DNA from: Lentibacillus daqui
GTDB taxonomy: Bacteria > Bacillota > Bacilli > Bacillales > Amphibacillaceae
Length of the DNA stretch: 64,000 bases
Direction of reading: 5' to 3'
Assembly (NCBI RefSeq): GCF_027186265.1
Contig: NZ_CP114176.1
Span: 1,984,001-2,048,000 of the forward strand
Every line of letters starts with the position of its first letter. Within the stretch, counting starts at the first letter, position 1. The notes beneath the pieces are model-generated. The model was given only the letters and a program-made list of their open reading frames with translations, was not told the DNA's origin and made no database searches. Shown in pieces: positions 7,992-17,334 of this stretch. The translations under genes and the position numbers were made by a program.

Positions 7992-8945
7992 TTATCGTTC
8001 CTCACTTAATAATGTATCAACAGTGCCAAGTTTATATCCCTTATCTTTGATAACAGTTATCAACGAGTCGAGTCCCTGGGCTGTCGGTGAGGTTGGATGC
8101 ATGAGTACCATTGCACCAGGATGAATCTTGCTACTCACCCTATTCACCATAACAGAAACAGTCGGATTCTGCCAATCAATTGTATCCACTGTCCATAGGA
8201 TTGTTTCCATGTCCATTTCATCAGCAACATCTACCACCTGATCATTAAAACTTCCGCTGGGTGGTGCAAAAAGTGTTGGCGCTTTACCTGTAATGGCTTT
8301 AATAATATCATTGGTCTTTTGAATTTGTTCTGTCATTTCTGTTTTTGAGAGATGAGCCATGTCTGGATGGTTATATGCATGATTACCAATAACATGCCCT
8401 TGTTCAGCAATCATTTTCACGAAATCACTATTTTCTTTTGCCCACTTTCCTTCAATGAAAAAGGTTGCTTTGACATTATTTTCTTTCAATACGTTTAAAA
8501 TAGTGGGGATATATTCCGTTCCCCAGGAAACATTTATCATTAATGCAGTCATTTGTTTTTCCGGATGACCACGGTATATTGGAGCTGGGGGCAAATCGGC
8601 TAACGTGACCTCGGGGGCAATTTCATCATATACAAGTAATGTTTTGTCAAATGTCCCTTTTTTCTTCATTTGCTCATAGGATTTGTCCACGTTCACTTTT
8701 AATCCATTTCTTCCGGGGGTTTTCTTCCAAACTCGGTCAATCACAGCATTCTGCGGATCCTTTGCAAATTGAGCGCTTTTTGTTTGGATCTCCCTATAGA
8801 GTGCGTCTTCTTTTTTCGATACTTGCTGAACTTCATTAGAAAAAGTCGTAACATCATTCGTTTCAAATGGATTATAGCTATTTTGAAAGGAAATTGCCAC
8901 GATGATGACAAATACAATGACATGGATAAGCTGCTTCCGATACAT
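7992..8945 (-). CDS. ylxY: YlxY-type polysaccharide deacetylase-like protein
   Basis: A 317-residue exported or membrane-anchored protein: a basic start and a hydrophobic helix (LIHVIVFVIIVAISF, residues 6-20) are followed by a NodB-like domain from about residue 130. The histidine motif is visible as VIGNHAYNHPDM and a later motif as LFAPPSGSFND. The usual first motif (TFDDGP) reads MINVSWGTE, so the catalytic aspartate pair is missing. This fits the YlxY branch, where deacetylase activity is doubtful. It lies between pnp and mlpA as in B. subtilis. Confidence 0.88.
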   Translation of the reverse strand: MYRKQLIHVIVFVIIVAISFQNSYNPFETNDVTTFSNEVQQVSKKEDALYREIQTKSAQFAKDPQNAVIDRVWKKTPGRNGLKVNVDKSYEQMKKKGTFDKTLLVYDEIAPEVTLADLPPAPIYRGHPEKQMTALMINVSWGTEYIPTILNVLKENNVKATFFIEGKWAKENSDFVKMIAEQGHVIGNHAYNHPDMAHLSKTEMTEQIQKTNDIIKAITGKAPTLFAPPSGSFNDQVVDVADEMDMETILWTVDTIDWQNPTVSVMVNRVSSKIHPGAMVLMHPTSPTAQGLDSLITVIKDKGYKLGTVDTLLSEER

Positions 8946-9030
8946 CCAAATCCCTCCTCAATCATCTATATGACCGGCAAGGACAAGGTATGCTCAGAAA
9001 AAGTTAACAGGTGATTTCTGTTTTTGAAGG

Positions 9031-9062
9031 ATAAAAAAAGAAACTGGTTTTTCCAGCTTCTT
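9031..9062 (-). terminator. Rho-independent terminator of pnp
   Basis: On the minus strand AAGAAGCTGG, loop AAAAA and CCAGTTTCTT form a 10-bp stem with one mismatch, followed by a run of T. It lies six bases after the pnp stop codon. Confidence 0.85.
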
Positions 9063-9067
9063 GTGTT

Positions 9068-11176
9068 TTATTTGGATTTTGCTTTTTCCCGTTCTTCTTT
9101 TAACACCGCTTTTCGAGAAAGGTTAATGCGGCCATGATTATCAATTTCTTTTACCTTCACCATGATTTGATCACCGATTGATACCACATCTTCCACTTTA
9201 TTGGTCCGTTCTTCCGCCAATTCGGAAATATGCACAAGCCCGTCTTTTCCTTTAAATAATTCCACAAACGCGCCAAATTTCTCAATCCGTTTTACAGTCC
9301 CCAAATAAATTTGTCCTACTTCGACTTCCCGAACAAGATCTTCTATAATTTGTTTAGCACGCTCATTCATCTTCATATCAGTCGATGAAATAAATACACT
9401 GCCATCTTGTTCGATATCGATTTTAACACCTGTTTCATCAATAATTTGATTGATTTGTTTACCACTTGGACCAATCACATCACGAATTTTATCCGGGTTA
9501 ATTTTCATGGTTACAATTTTCGGTGCGTATTCGGATAGCTCCTGTTTTGGTTCTTTGATTGTCGCGAGCATGTGATCCAATATTTGCATGCGCCCTTTTT
9601 TCGCCTGTGTTAATGCTTCTGAAAGAATTTCCCGTGATAATCCATCAATTTTGATATCCATTTGCAGGGCAGTAACCCCTTGTTCTGTACCAGCAACTTT
9701 AAAGTCCATGTCGCCCAAGGCATCTTCCATTCCTTGAATATCCGTTAAGATCGTATAGTCATCACCAGATTTCACAAGTCCCATGGCAATTCCGGCAACT
9801 GGTGCTTTAATTGGTACTCCAGCATCCATCATGGCCATTGTACTTGCACAAATACTTGCCTGTGATGTTGAGCCATTTGACTCCAATACCTCGGAGACAA
9901 GGCGAATGGTGTATGGGAATACTTTTTCTGATGGAACCACTTTTTCCAATGCCCGTTCACCCAATGCTCCGTGACCAATTTCCCGGCGTCCAGGTCCACG
10001 AATCGGTCCTGTTGCACCGACACTGTATTGTGGAAAGTTGTAGTGATGCATGAATCGTTTCGACTCTTCCAAATCAAGTCCATCCAAAATTTGTACATCT
10101 CCTAATGCGCCAAGGGTACAAATGCTTAGAGCCTGTGTTTGTCCACGGGTGAACAATCCGGATCCATGTGTTCTTGGCAGTACACCAATGCGAGATGACA
10201 GTGGCCTGATTTCATCAATTTTACGACCATCCGGACGCACTTTTTCTTTAGTGATTAAACGGCGTACTTCCTCTTTAACCATTTTGTCAAGCATAGACTT
10301 CACTTGTTTTACAACTTCTTCGTCTTCTTCCTCATACAAAGCGGTAATTTCTTCTTTCACCTGATCAATGGCTTGTTCACGGGCAAGTTTTTCTTTAACC
10401 TGAATGGCGGCAATTAATTTATCTTTCGCCTGGTTAGTAACTTGTTCTGCCAGTGACTCATCAATCTGAAATAATGCAACTTCTTTCTTTTCCATGCCGG
10501 CAGCTTTTACAATTTCCTCTTGAAATTGTACCAGCCGTTTAATTTCTTCATGACCGAACATAATTGCTTCAAGCATTACTTCTTCCGGTACTTCATTGGC
10601 ACCTGCCTCTACCATATTGATGGCATCCTTCGTACCCGCAACTGTCAGATCAATATCACTTTTTTCTTCCTGTTCAACAGATGGATTAATAACAAATTCA
10701 CCATCGACCCGGCCAACGTGAACACCGGCTATTGGTTCTTCAAAGGGAATATCAGATACGCTCAAGGCGATGGATGAACCAATCATGGCAGCAATTTCTG
10801 TGGAACAATCCTGATCAACACTCATAACAGTGCTGATTACCTGTACTTCATTACGGAAGCCATCCGGAAACAGTGGCCGGATAGGCCGGTCAATTAACCG
10901 GGAAGCAAGGATTGCCTTTTCACTTGGCCGGCCTTCACGTTTGATAAAGCCTCCGGGAATTTTCCCGACTGCGTACAACCGTTCTTCATAATTAACAGTC
11001 AACGGAAAGAACGGTAAATCTTTTGGCTCTTGTGATGCAGTTGCTACAGACAATACCGAGGTATCCCCGTAGCGAATCATACATGCACCATTGGCCTGTT
11101 TCGCTAATTCTCCAACTTCTACGATAAATGGTTTACCGGCTATTTCCGTGGAGAAAACTTGTTTTTCTTCTGCCAT
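9068..11176 (-). CDS. pnp: Polynucleotide phosphorylase
   Basis: The likely start is ATG at 11176 (MAEEKQVFS), 11 bases after AAGGAG; an in-frame TTG seven codons upstream overlaps that site. The 702-residue enzyme degrades RNA from the 3' end with phosphate. Two RNase PH-like domains are visible (FFPLTVNYEERLYAVGKIPG in the first, RGQTQAL and GPGRREIGHG in the second), then a KH domain with the IGPSGKQIN loop and a C-terminal S1 domain (YLGTVKRIEKFGAFVE). It follows rpsO, the usual order. A terminator between the two genes suggests partial read-through or a separate promoter. Confidence 0.97.
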   Translation of the reverse strand: MAEEKQVFSTEIAGKPFIVEVGELAKQANGACMIRYGDTSVLSVATASQEPKDLPFFPLTVNYEERLYAVGKIPGGFIKREGRPSEKAILASRLIDRPIRPLFPDGFRNEVQVISTVMSVDQDCSTEIAAMIGSSIALSVSDIPFEEPIAGVHVGRVDGEFVINPSVEQEEKSDIDLTVAGTKDAINMVEAGANEVPEEVMLEAIMFGHEEIKRLVQFQEEIVKAAGMEKKEVALFQIDESLAEQVTNQAKDKLIAAIQVKEKLAREQAIDQVKEEITALYEEEDEEVVKQVKSMLDKMVKEEVRRLITKEKVRPDGRKIDEIRPLSSRIGVLPRTHGSGLFTRGQTQALSICTLGALGDVQILDGLDLEESKRFMHHYNFPQYSVGATGPIRGPGRREIGHGALGERALEKVVPSEKVFPYTIRLVSEVLESNGSTSQASICASTMAMMDAGVPIKAPVAGIAMGLVKSGDDYTILTDIQGMEDALGDMDFKVAGTEQGVTALQMDIKIDGLSREILSEALTQAKKGRMQILDHMLATIKEPKQELSEYAPKIVTMKINPDKIRDVIGPSGKQINQIIDETGVKIDIEQDGSVFISSTDMKMNERAKQIIEDLVREVEVGQIYLGTVKRIEKFGAFVELFKGKDGLVHISELAEERTNKVEDVVSIGDQIMVKVKEIDNHGRINLSRKAVLKEEREKAKSK

Positions 11177-11399
11177 TAGTACTAGTACTCCTTTCAATCA
11201 CATGCTAGTGGAATAACCATATATGGGGACTTTCTTTATCATTACCCATTAACAGAACCACTTGCATATGCACAACTACCTTCATTTTATAATTTATGGT
11301 GGTAAATGTAAATTTTTGCTGCAGATAAGCAGGTACTGGGCCGGACACGAACCTTTTTATTGCAATCGAAGCAGGCCAACGTTCTCCTTTCTTAACTGC

Positions 11400-11428
11400 A
11401 AAAAAAGCAGGATTACTCCTGCTTTTTT
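11400..11428. terminator. Bidirectional terminator after rpsO
   Basis: The arms AGCAGGA and TCCTGCT lie around a four-base loop, flanked by six A and six T, giving a strong hairpin in either direction. It starts eight bases after the rpsO stop. The ~220 bases from here to pnp hold only a non-conserved open frame and are probably the pnp leader. Confidence 0.9.
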
Positions 11429-11435
11429 CTGGCAA

Positions 11436-11705
11436 TTATCGGCGTAAACCGAGTTTCTTAATCAAGTCACGATAGCGTGTAACATCTTTGTTACGTAAAT
11501 AGTTAAGCAAATTACGGCGTTTACCAACCATTTTTAATAGACCACGACGAGAATGATGGTCTTTTTTATGAACGCGTAAATGCTCATTTAACTTCGTGAT
11601 TTCCTCTGTAAGGACAGCAATTTGTACTTCCGGTGATCCGGTATCTGTATCATGAACCTTGAACTCGGAAATAATTTCATTTTTACGTTCTTTTGTGATA
11701 GCCAT
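11436..11705 (-). CDS. rpsO: 30S ribosomal protein S15
   Basis: The family start is ATG at 11705 (MAITKERKNEI), shortly after an AGGAGG; three codons in frame upstream are not conserved. The 89-residue protein has the usual S15 features: the DTGSPEVQIA segment near residue 20, the HKKDHHSRRGLL helix turn and the basic end NYLRNKDVTRY. It binds 16S rRNA in the platform of the small subunit. S15 often represses its own leader; the 150 bases upstream may serve this, but I see no clear consensus. Confidence 0.98.
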   Translation of the reverse strand: MAITKERKNEIISEFKVHDTDTGSPEVQIAVLTEEITKLNEHLRVHKKDHHSRRGLLKMVGKRRNLLNYLRNKDVTRYRDLIKKLGLRR

Positions 11706-11853
11706 CCTGTTCACCTCCTATTTTATTCAAAACCCCTATCCCCTAGCAAACGTCGGAGTCTCGATTTGCCAAGCGATGGTTTTACGTTTACAAGAATACT
11801 ACTTTCTGTGCTGAATTGCAAGGATTATTGATAATCATCATTCTGCTTGAATC

Positions 11854-12801
11854 CTATTTTGTGTTAGAGAAAAATTCGCGAATCTCACGTTCGTCATCAG
11901 CCATTTGATCAATTAGTGCCTCTACATGGTCAAATTTGATCTCTTCCCGCACATATTTCCACCATTCTACTTGTAATTGTTGACCATATAAATTATTTTT
12001 ATAATCAAAAATGTTTACTTCCATCGACAAATCAGATCGATCTGCTGTAAACGTAGAATTATAGCCTAAACTTGCCATCCCTTCCAGGTATTCCTGTTTA
12101 TACTTAACCTTAACCGCATAAATACCCGGTTTCGGTAATAATGCATCCGGATGGATATGTAAGTTAGCAGTCGGATAGCCAAGTTTTTTGCCACGTTTGT
12201 CTCCTTCTACTACCGTGCCGCTTACTATTAAAGGCCTTCCAAGTAGTCTTTGAACTTCTTCGACATTTCCGACTTGAAGCAATCCTCTAATTTTAGTTGA
12301 ACTAACCTTTTCATTATCCATTTCTACCTTGTCAATCGTCGTAAAAGTAAATTTGTCCCTGGTATATTCGGCTATATTTTTCATGTTTCCTTTTCCTTTG
12401 AAACCAAACGAATAATCAAATCCTGCTACCAAATGCTTGATATTCAGTCCAATGATAAAATCATCGATAAACTGTTGTGGTGACAGCGATGATAACTCCT
12501 TGTTAAACGTAATAATGTATAGCCGATCAACATCAAGTTTTTCTAATATTTCCTGCTTTTCTTTTAATGGTGTGATATATTGCACATGTTGTACATCCTT
12601 TTTCAACACAACAGAAGGATGCGGATGAAACGTAATAACAGCACTTTCCATATCTCGCTTTTTCGCCTCTGATATGGCATGGTTAATCACTTTTTGATGT
12701 CCCAGATGGATACCGTCAAAAAAACCAATTGCGGCTACCGTTTCAGGAAGTTGATCCATTGTTAAAGAATGGGGGTACGTTAATTCAATTGTTCGCAACA
12801 T
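11854..12801 (-). CDS. ribF: Bifunctional riboflavin kinase / FAD synthetase
   Basis: A 315-residue protein (RibC in B. subtilis) that turns riboflavin into FMN and then FAD. The N-terminal nucleotidyltransferase part contains GFFDGIHLGHQ near residue 27, and the C-terminal kinase part contains GDKRGKKLGYPTANL. It follows truB by 28 bases, and both precede rpsO, as in B. subtilis. In that species loss of RibC function derepresses riboflavin genes because FMN falls; no FMN riboswitch is seen here. Confidence 0.97.
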   Translation of the reverse strand: MLRTIELTYPHSLTMDQLPETVAAIGFFDGIHLGHQKVINHAISEAKKRDMESAVITFHPHPSVVLKKDVQHVQYITPLKEKQEILEKLDVDRLYIITFNKELSSLSPQQFIDDFIIGLNIKHLVAGFDYSFGFKGKGNMKNIAEYTRDKFTFTTIDKVEMDNEKVSSTKIRGLLQVGNVEEVQRLLGRPLIVSGTVVEGDKRGKKLGYPTANLHIHPDALLPKPGIYAVKVKYKQEYLEGMASLGYNSTFTADRSDLSMEVNIFDYKNNLYGQQLQVEWWKYVREEIKFDHVEALIDQMADDEREIREFFSNTK

Positions 12802-12829
12802 TTTTCACCTACACTTTTTTCTGCTAATT

Positions 12830-13732
12830 TTACGAGAAAACACGAACTGGTTTGATTTGTTTATCATTTTCCGGATGGATTTGATAAATGGCTAAAACCT
12901 GCCCTTGGTACATCATCACAAACGGGTCTGTTTTAGGTTTGTTATCCGGTTTTGCAAGCTTTTGTCCAAACAACACGCGTTCTTTCATTTTGCCATCTAC
13001 TATTATACTATCCAAATGGGTCAATCCCCTAGTAATAGGCAATAATATTTTTTCAATCTCTTTTTTTTCGGCTGCATTGGCAATGTCCTGAAATGTAACC
13101 GTGTCCTGTTTTTCAATCGAACCTGTTGCTGTTCTGGTTAAATCAGACATATGTGCCGGATAGCCCAATTGCTTTCCAATGTCAACACACAAAGTCCGGA
13201 TATACGTCCCCTTGGAACAAATAACCCGAATTCGGAATGAACTCTCTCCGGTAAAACCCAAAAAGTCCAATTTGATAATCGTTATAGTTCGCTCCGGGCG
13301 TTCGACCGGTTGATTGGCCCGTGCATATTCATACAATTTCTTGCCGTTAACTTTCACAGCCGAATACATTGGCGGAATTTGCGTAATGTCACCGGTAAAT
13401 GAAGACAATACAGCTTCAACTTCCTGTTGGGACGGACGGTTGTTAACTGGTCGCTGCTCCACTACATGACCTGTTGCATCCTCTGTTTCCGTTGCTGTGC
13501 CCAAAGATACTTCAGCGACATATGTTTTAGTTGTTTCTGTTAAAAATGGAACAATCTTTGTCGCTTTTCCAAGACAGATTGGCAACACCCCTTCCGCCTC
13601 CGGGTCAAGTGTGCCAGTATGACCCGCTTTTTTTGTGCGTAGCAGCTTTCTTATTTTAATGACACAATCATGTGAGGTAAACCCTTTTGGCTTCCATAAT
13701 GGAATGATTCCGTCCATACCTGTTGCCTCCAA
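12830..13732 (-). CDS. truB: tRNA pseudouridine-55 synthase
   Basis: A 300-residue pseudouridine synthase acting on U55 of the tRNA T-loop. The catalytic Asp43 is in GHTGTLDPEAEG, and KGTYIRTL plus a C-terminal PUA-like region (FGQKLAKPDNK onward) complete the family pattern. The ATG at 13732 follows a GGAGG by six bases. It comes after a strong terminator downstream of rbfA, so it is probably transcribed separately, possibly from a promoter whose -35 box comes from a short repeat relic. Confidence 0.96.
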   Translation of the reverse strand: MEATGMDGIIPLWKPKGFTSHDCVIKIRKLLRTKKAGHTGTLDPEAEGVLPICLGKATKIVPFLTETTKTYVAEVSLGTATETEDATGHVVEQRPVNNRPSQQEVEAVLSSFTGDITQIPPMYSAVKVNGKKLYEYARANQPVERPERTITIIKLDFLGFTGESSFRIRVICSKGTYIRTLCVDIGKQLGYPAHMSDLTRTATGSIEKQDTVTFQDIANAAEKKEIEKILLPITRGLTHLDSIIVDGKMKERVLFGQKLAKPDNKPKTDPFVMMYQGQVLAIYQIHPENDKQIKPVRVFS

Positions 13733-13753
13733 CCTATAATCTTGTTATTAAAG

Positions 13754-13803
13754 AGGAAGTTCAAAACAATGCACCTTGACCTCGATCCTTTTTTGAACAA
13801 ATT
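13754..13803. repeat. Short relic of the TGTTCAAAAAG repeat (copy F)
   Basis: AGGAAGTTCAAAA at the left and CCTTTTTTGAACA at the right resemble the two ends of the repeat family, with only about 25 bases between. The sequence TTAAAG just left of it matches the flank of copy D. The left end differs from the consensus by one base (GGAAG for GGATG), so this is a decayed deletion derivative. Confidence 0.55.
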
Positions 13804-13820
13804 ATATGTAAACATATGGT

Positions 13821-13861
13821 AAAAAATCCGACTCCATCATTCTTCCGGGTCAGATTTTTTA
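13821..13861 (-). terminator. Terminator after rbfA
   Basis: On the minus strand AAAAAATCTGAC and GTCGGATTTTTT pair over 12 positions (one G-U) around a 16-base loop. It lies nine bases after the rbfA stop and ends the rimP-nusA-infB-rbfA transcript. Confidence 0.85.
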
Positions 13862-13869
13862 CCTCTCTA

Positions 13870-14214
13870 TTACTTGTTATTTAAGTCGCGCAAAATCGTT
13901 TCGATCCGATTACCTTTTTCTAAGGCTTTATCGAACTCAAATGCTATTTCTGGTGTTTTGCGCAGACGAATCCGGTGTCCAATTTCTGTTCGGATAAATC
14001 CTTTTGCTTTGGCAAGACCAACAAGTGTATCATGTTTTTGCTGTTCACCGCCAAGGACGGATATAAATATTTTCGCCTGTTGCAGATCCCCTGTTACCTC
14101 AACATCTGTAACTGTTACAAAACCAACGCGCGGATCCTTTATCTTGCGACTGAGAATATCGCCAAGTTCCTTCTTCATTTGTTCTGCAACACGATTTGCT
14201 CGTAAATCACTCAT
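13870..14214 (-). CDS. rbfA: 30S ribosome-binding factor RbfA
   Basis: This 114-residue, single KH-like domain protein binds the immature 30S subunit and helps finish the 5' end of 16S rRNA, with a role in cold growth. The start MSDLRANRVAEQMKKEL and the segments KDPRVGFVTVTDV and GHRIRLRKTPEI are typical. It is the last gene of the nusA-infB cluster. Confidence 0.96.
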   Translation of the reverse strand: MSDLRANRVAEQMKKELGDILSRKIKDPRVGFVTVTDVEVTGDLQQAKIFISVLGGEQQKHDTLVGLAKAKGFIRTEIGHRIRLRKTPEIAFEFDKALEKGNRIETILRDLNNK

Positions 14215-14240
14215 TCATTTTCACCTCTTTGCGAGAACAA

Positions 14241-14519
14241 CTATCGATGGTCAACATTTGTTATGGTTCGCTCCAGTTCCGTAAATGTATCGATTACTTT
14301 TAATACGGCTTGAATGACTTGTTCCGCATATGCCGTTTCCCTGGAAATAGTCACAATTCCCAGTTTTGTCCGCTGCCACAGATCATGGTAGTCTAATTCT
14401 GTCACAGCGACATTAAAATCCTGTTGGAGCCTCTTGATCAATCGTTTTAGAACCGAACGCTTTTGTTTCAGTGAATGCCCATCATACAGCATACATTCAA
14501 CTTCTGCATAGACAATCAT
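14241..14519 (-). CDS. ylxP: DUF503 protein YlxP
   Basis: A 92-residue protein of the DUF503 family, recognisable by the start MIVYAEVECMLYDGHSLKQKRSV and the FNVAVTELDYHDLWQ segment. The first codon overlaps the infB stop (ATGA), so it is translationally coupled. Its molecular role is uncertain; the constant position between infB and rbfA suggests a link to ribosome maturation or initiation. Confidence 0.92.
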   Translation of the reverse strand: MIVYAEVECMLYDGHSLKQKRSVLKRLIKRLQQDFNVAVTELDYHDLWQRTKLGIVTISRETAYAEQVIQAVLKVIDTFTELERTITNVDHR

Positions 14520-16726
14520 TTGCGCTCAATTTCCTCCATAACAAACGCTTCGATTGTATCGCCTTCCTTAATATCATTGAAATTTACAATTGTTATCCCA
14601 CATTCATAACCTTGGGAGACTTCCTTCACATCGTCTTTATAGCGTTTTAAGGTATCAATTTCCCCTTCAAATTGGACGATGCCTTCCCGTATTAGCCGAA
14701 CACCGGCATTACGAGTGATTTTCCCGTCGGTTACATACGAACCGGCAATTGTACCAATTCGTGATACTTTGAAGGTTTCACGTACCTCGGCCTGACCAAT
14801 GATTTTTTCTTCATATTCCGGGTCAAGCATACCTTTCATTGCTGCTTCAATTTCCTCAATTACCTTGTAAATCACTCGATGCAAACGAACATCCACCTTT
14901 TCCGATTCAGCCGCTTTCTTGGCATTTGCATCAGGCCGGACATTAAATCCAATGACAATCGCGTTTGAAGCGGACGCTAAAATAATATCCGATTCCGTAA
15001 TAGCGCCAACACCCGTATGAATGATTTTAATTTTTACCCCTTCTACTTCTATCTTACGTAAAGAGGATGCCAATGCCTCGGCGGATCCTTGCACATCAGC
15101 CTTGATAATGATATTAATTTCTTTCATTTCCCCTTGTTTAATTTTCTCAAACAAGTCATCAAGACTTACTTTTGTTTGTTCGGATCGATTCTCCTGAATG
15201 TGTTTTTGCTGGCGTGCTTCCCCGATTTGCCGTGCTTTTTTCTCATCGGCAAATACCAAGAACTGATCGCCTGCTTGTGGTACATCGTGTAGACCGGTAA
15301 TTTCCACTGGTGTAGAAGGTCCTGCTTGTTTTACACGTTTACCGATATCGTTTACCATTGCCCGAACACGCCCAAATGTATTACCTACAACAACTGAATC
15401 ACTGACATGCAGTGTGCCATTTTGAACAAGTAAGGTGGCAACCGGTCCTTTTCCTTTATCAAGCTGGGCATCAATTACCGTACCAAACGCATCTGTATCT
15501 GGATTTGCTTTTAGTTCTTCTACTTCAGAAACAAGTAAAATCATTTCCAGCAGGTCATCAATACCCTCATTCTTAAAGGCAGACAGGTGCACGAAAATTG
15601 TATCGCCGCCCCAATCCTCAGGAATCAACTCATATTCGGTTAGTTCCTGCATAACCCGGTCGGGGTTGGCACCTTCTTTATCAATTTTATTGACGGCAAC
15701 GATGATTGGAACTTCTGCAGCCTTCGCATGATTGATCGCCTCAACTGTTTGTGGCATAACACCATCATCAGCAGCAACAACTAAAACAGCGATATCAGTA
15801 ACTTGAGCACCTCTTGAGCGCATGCTTGTAAATGCAGCATGACCAGGTGTATCAAGGAAAGTGATTTTCTTACCATTATTCTCTACTTGATAGGCACCGA
15901 TATGCTGGGTAATACCACCGGCTTCTCCAGCCTGTACCTTGGTATGACGAATCGAATCAAGCAATGTTGTTTTTCCGTGATCAACATGTCCCATAATCGT
16001 TACCACAGCGGGACGTTCGATCAGATCCTTCTCACTGTCTTCTTTCCGGTATTTATCAAAATCCGTATCTTCTAAAATAACCTCTTTTTCAACTGCCACA
16101 TTATATTCATCGCAAATCAATTCCACAGCCTCGTCGTCAAGATCCTGGTTTTTCGTCGCCATAACCCCGAGAAACATCAGCTTTTTAATGACTTCGGATG
16201 ACTCTTTATGCAATTTTTCGGCAAGGTCACTCACCGTCAATGTTCCACTATATTTAATTTCTTTTGGCGTTTCCTTTACCGGCTGTTTTTGGGTTGGTTG
16301 CACATGCGCAGGTTTCTGATTAGGTCTTCCTTTTTTATTTTTTTGTTGTCTCATTTGCGTGTTTTTCTTATTTGGTTTTGTCTGTGAAGCATGTGATCGA
16401 TTCCCATTGTTATGCCCCTGGTTTCTGTTGGGTTTCCTATTTGCATCCTTCTTATTGTTCGTAGTGCTTGTTTGTTTATTTGCAGTTTCATTTTGTTTTT
16501 GATTTTGATTTGGGTTTTGATTTGATTTTTGATTAGGTTTATTCATCTTTTTCTTACCTGTTGCCGGCTTTGCAGAAAATCGTGAATCCAGTTTGGCAAT
16601 TACATCATCAGATATTGTTGACATATGATTCGAAACTTCTATATTCAGTTTTTTCAAGTGTCCGATCACATCTTTGCTAGTTGTATTATTTTTTTTGGCA
16701 TATTCATATATACGCATTTTCGTCAT
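14516..16726 (-). CDS. infB: Translation initiation factor IF-2
   Basis: A 736-residue GTPase that places initiator tRNA on the 30S subunit. There is a small N-terminal helical domain, then a low-complexity linker rich in Asn, Gln and Lys (about residues 57-155), a second IF2N domain (about 158-215), the G domain with GHVDHGKT at 246-253, DTPGH and NKID, and the C-terminal domains. The ATG follows GGGGGTG. The linker is polar and repetitive, as is common in Gram-positive IF2, and its length varies between species. Confidence 0.98.
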   Translation of the reverse strand: MTKMRIYEYAKKNNTTSKDVIGHLKKLNIEVSNHMSTISDDVIAKLDSRFSAKPATGKKKMNKPNQKSNQNPNQNQKQNETANKQTSTTNNKKDANRKPNRNQGHNNGNRSHASQTKPNKKNTQMRQQKNKKGRPNQKPAHVQPTQKQPVKETPKEIKYSGTLTVSDLAEKLHKESSEVIKKLMFLGVMATKNQDLDDEAVELICDEYNVAVEKEVILEDTDFDKYRKEDSEKDLIERPAVVTIMGHVDHGKTTLLDSIRHTKVQAGEAGGITQHIGAYQVENNGKKITFLDTPGHAAFTSMRSRGAQVTDIAVLVVAADDGVMPQTVEAINHAKAAEVPIIVAVNKIDKEGANPDRVMQELTEYELIPEDWGGDTIFVHLSAFKNEGIDDLLEMILLVSEVEELKANPDTDAFGTVIDAQLDKGKGPVATLLVQNGTLHVSDSVVVGNTFGRVRAMVNDIGKRVKQAGPSTPVEITGLHDVPQAGDQFLVFADEKKARQIGEARQQKHIQENRSEQTKVSLDDLFEKIKQGEMKEINIIIKADVQGSAEALASSLRKIEVEGVKIKIIHTGVGAITESDIILASASNAIVIGFNVRPDANAKKAAESEKVDVRLHRVIYKVIEEIEAAMKGMLDPEYEEKIIGQAEVRETFKVSRIGTIAGSYVTDGKITRNAGVRLIREGIVQFEGEIDTLKRYKDDVKEVSQGYECGITIVNFNDIKEGDTIEAFVMEEIERK

Positions 16727-16746
16727 ACGTTCACCCCCGAATTTAT

Positions 16747-17049
16747 TTACCCGAGTAACGATTCAATCTTAGCGGCAAATCCTGCATCTAAGATGGCAAT
16801 TGCTACTCTTTGTGTTTTTCCAATAGCATGTGACAATGTTTGACGGTCGTCAACTATTCGAAAAGGTATATCATAGGTTTTACATTTATTCATTATTTTT
16901 TTTCTTGTTTGCGGACCCGTATCATTGGCCAAAAGAACCAGTTTCGCTCGTTTTTGCTGAATATCCTTGACAATTGTGTCTTCACCTAGAGAGCATTTTC
17001 TCGCCCGGTAAGCCAAACCGATGATATTTAAATAATTACTTTTTTTCAT
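16747..17049 (-). CDS. ylxQ: L7Ae-family RNA-binding protein YlxQ
   Basis: A protein of about 100 residues starting MKKSNYLNIIGLAYRARKC; an in-frame start five codons further up is possible. The ribosomal L7Ae/L30e fold is indicated by GLAYRARK, AKLVLLANDTGP and AIGKTQRVAIAI. Relatives bind kink-turn RNA. It overlaps the end of ylxR, the order nusA-ylxR-ylxQ-infB is conserved across Firmicutes, and coupling to translation factors is likely. Confidence 0.92.
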   Translation of the reverse strand: MKKSNYLNIIGLAYRARKCSLGEDTIVKDIQQKRAKLVLLANDTGPQTRKKIMNKCKTYDIPFRIVDDRQTLSHAIGKTQRVAIAILDAGFAAKIESLLG

Positions 17050-17320
17050 GTTGCTTACCATCAACGATTTGTCTTAGTTGATCATAGATTTCTGGTCCTA
17101 CTTCACCATTAAATTGACGACTTAGTGCATTTGTTTTCTCCGCTTTGTCAATAACGCTTTTGTCCCTGGATAAATATGCACCACGCCCGTTTTTCTTGCC
17201 GGTTTCATCGACAAACACATCACCATCTTTGGTGCGGACAATCCGAATCAATTCTTTTTTAGGTCGCATTTCATTTGTTACAATACATTTTCGTTGCGGA
17301 ATTTTCCTTTTTTGTGCCAT
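17036..17320 (-). CDS. rnpM: YlxR family protein (RnpM)
   Basis: A 94-residue basic protein with the family pattern RKCIVTNEMRPKKELIRIVR at the start and GRGAYLSRD in the middle, between nusA and ylxQ. YlxR proteins bind RNA; recent work named the B. subtilis member RnpM, a modulator of RNase P. It starts 15 bases after the nusA stop, so it is in the same transcript. Confidence 0.93.
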   Translation of the reverse strand: MAQKRKIPQRKCIVTNEMRPKKELIRIVRTKDGDVFVDETGKKNGRGAYLSRDKSVIDKAEKTNALSRQFNGEVGPEIYDQLRQIVDGKQHEKK

Positions 17321-17334
17321 CAGGTGTGTCCCCC

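Noticed and set aside
11205..11435. 76-codon open frame between rpsO and pnp
   Set aside because: It spans the rpsO terminator and lacks a ribosome site.
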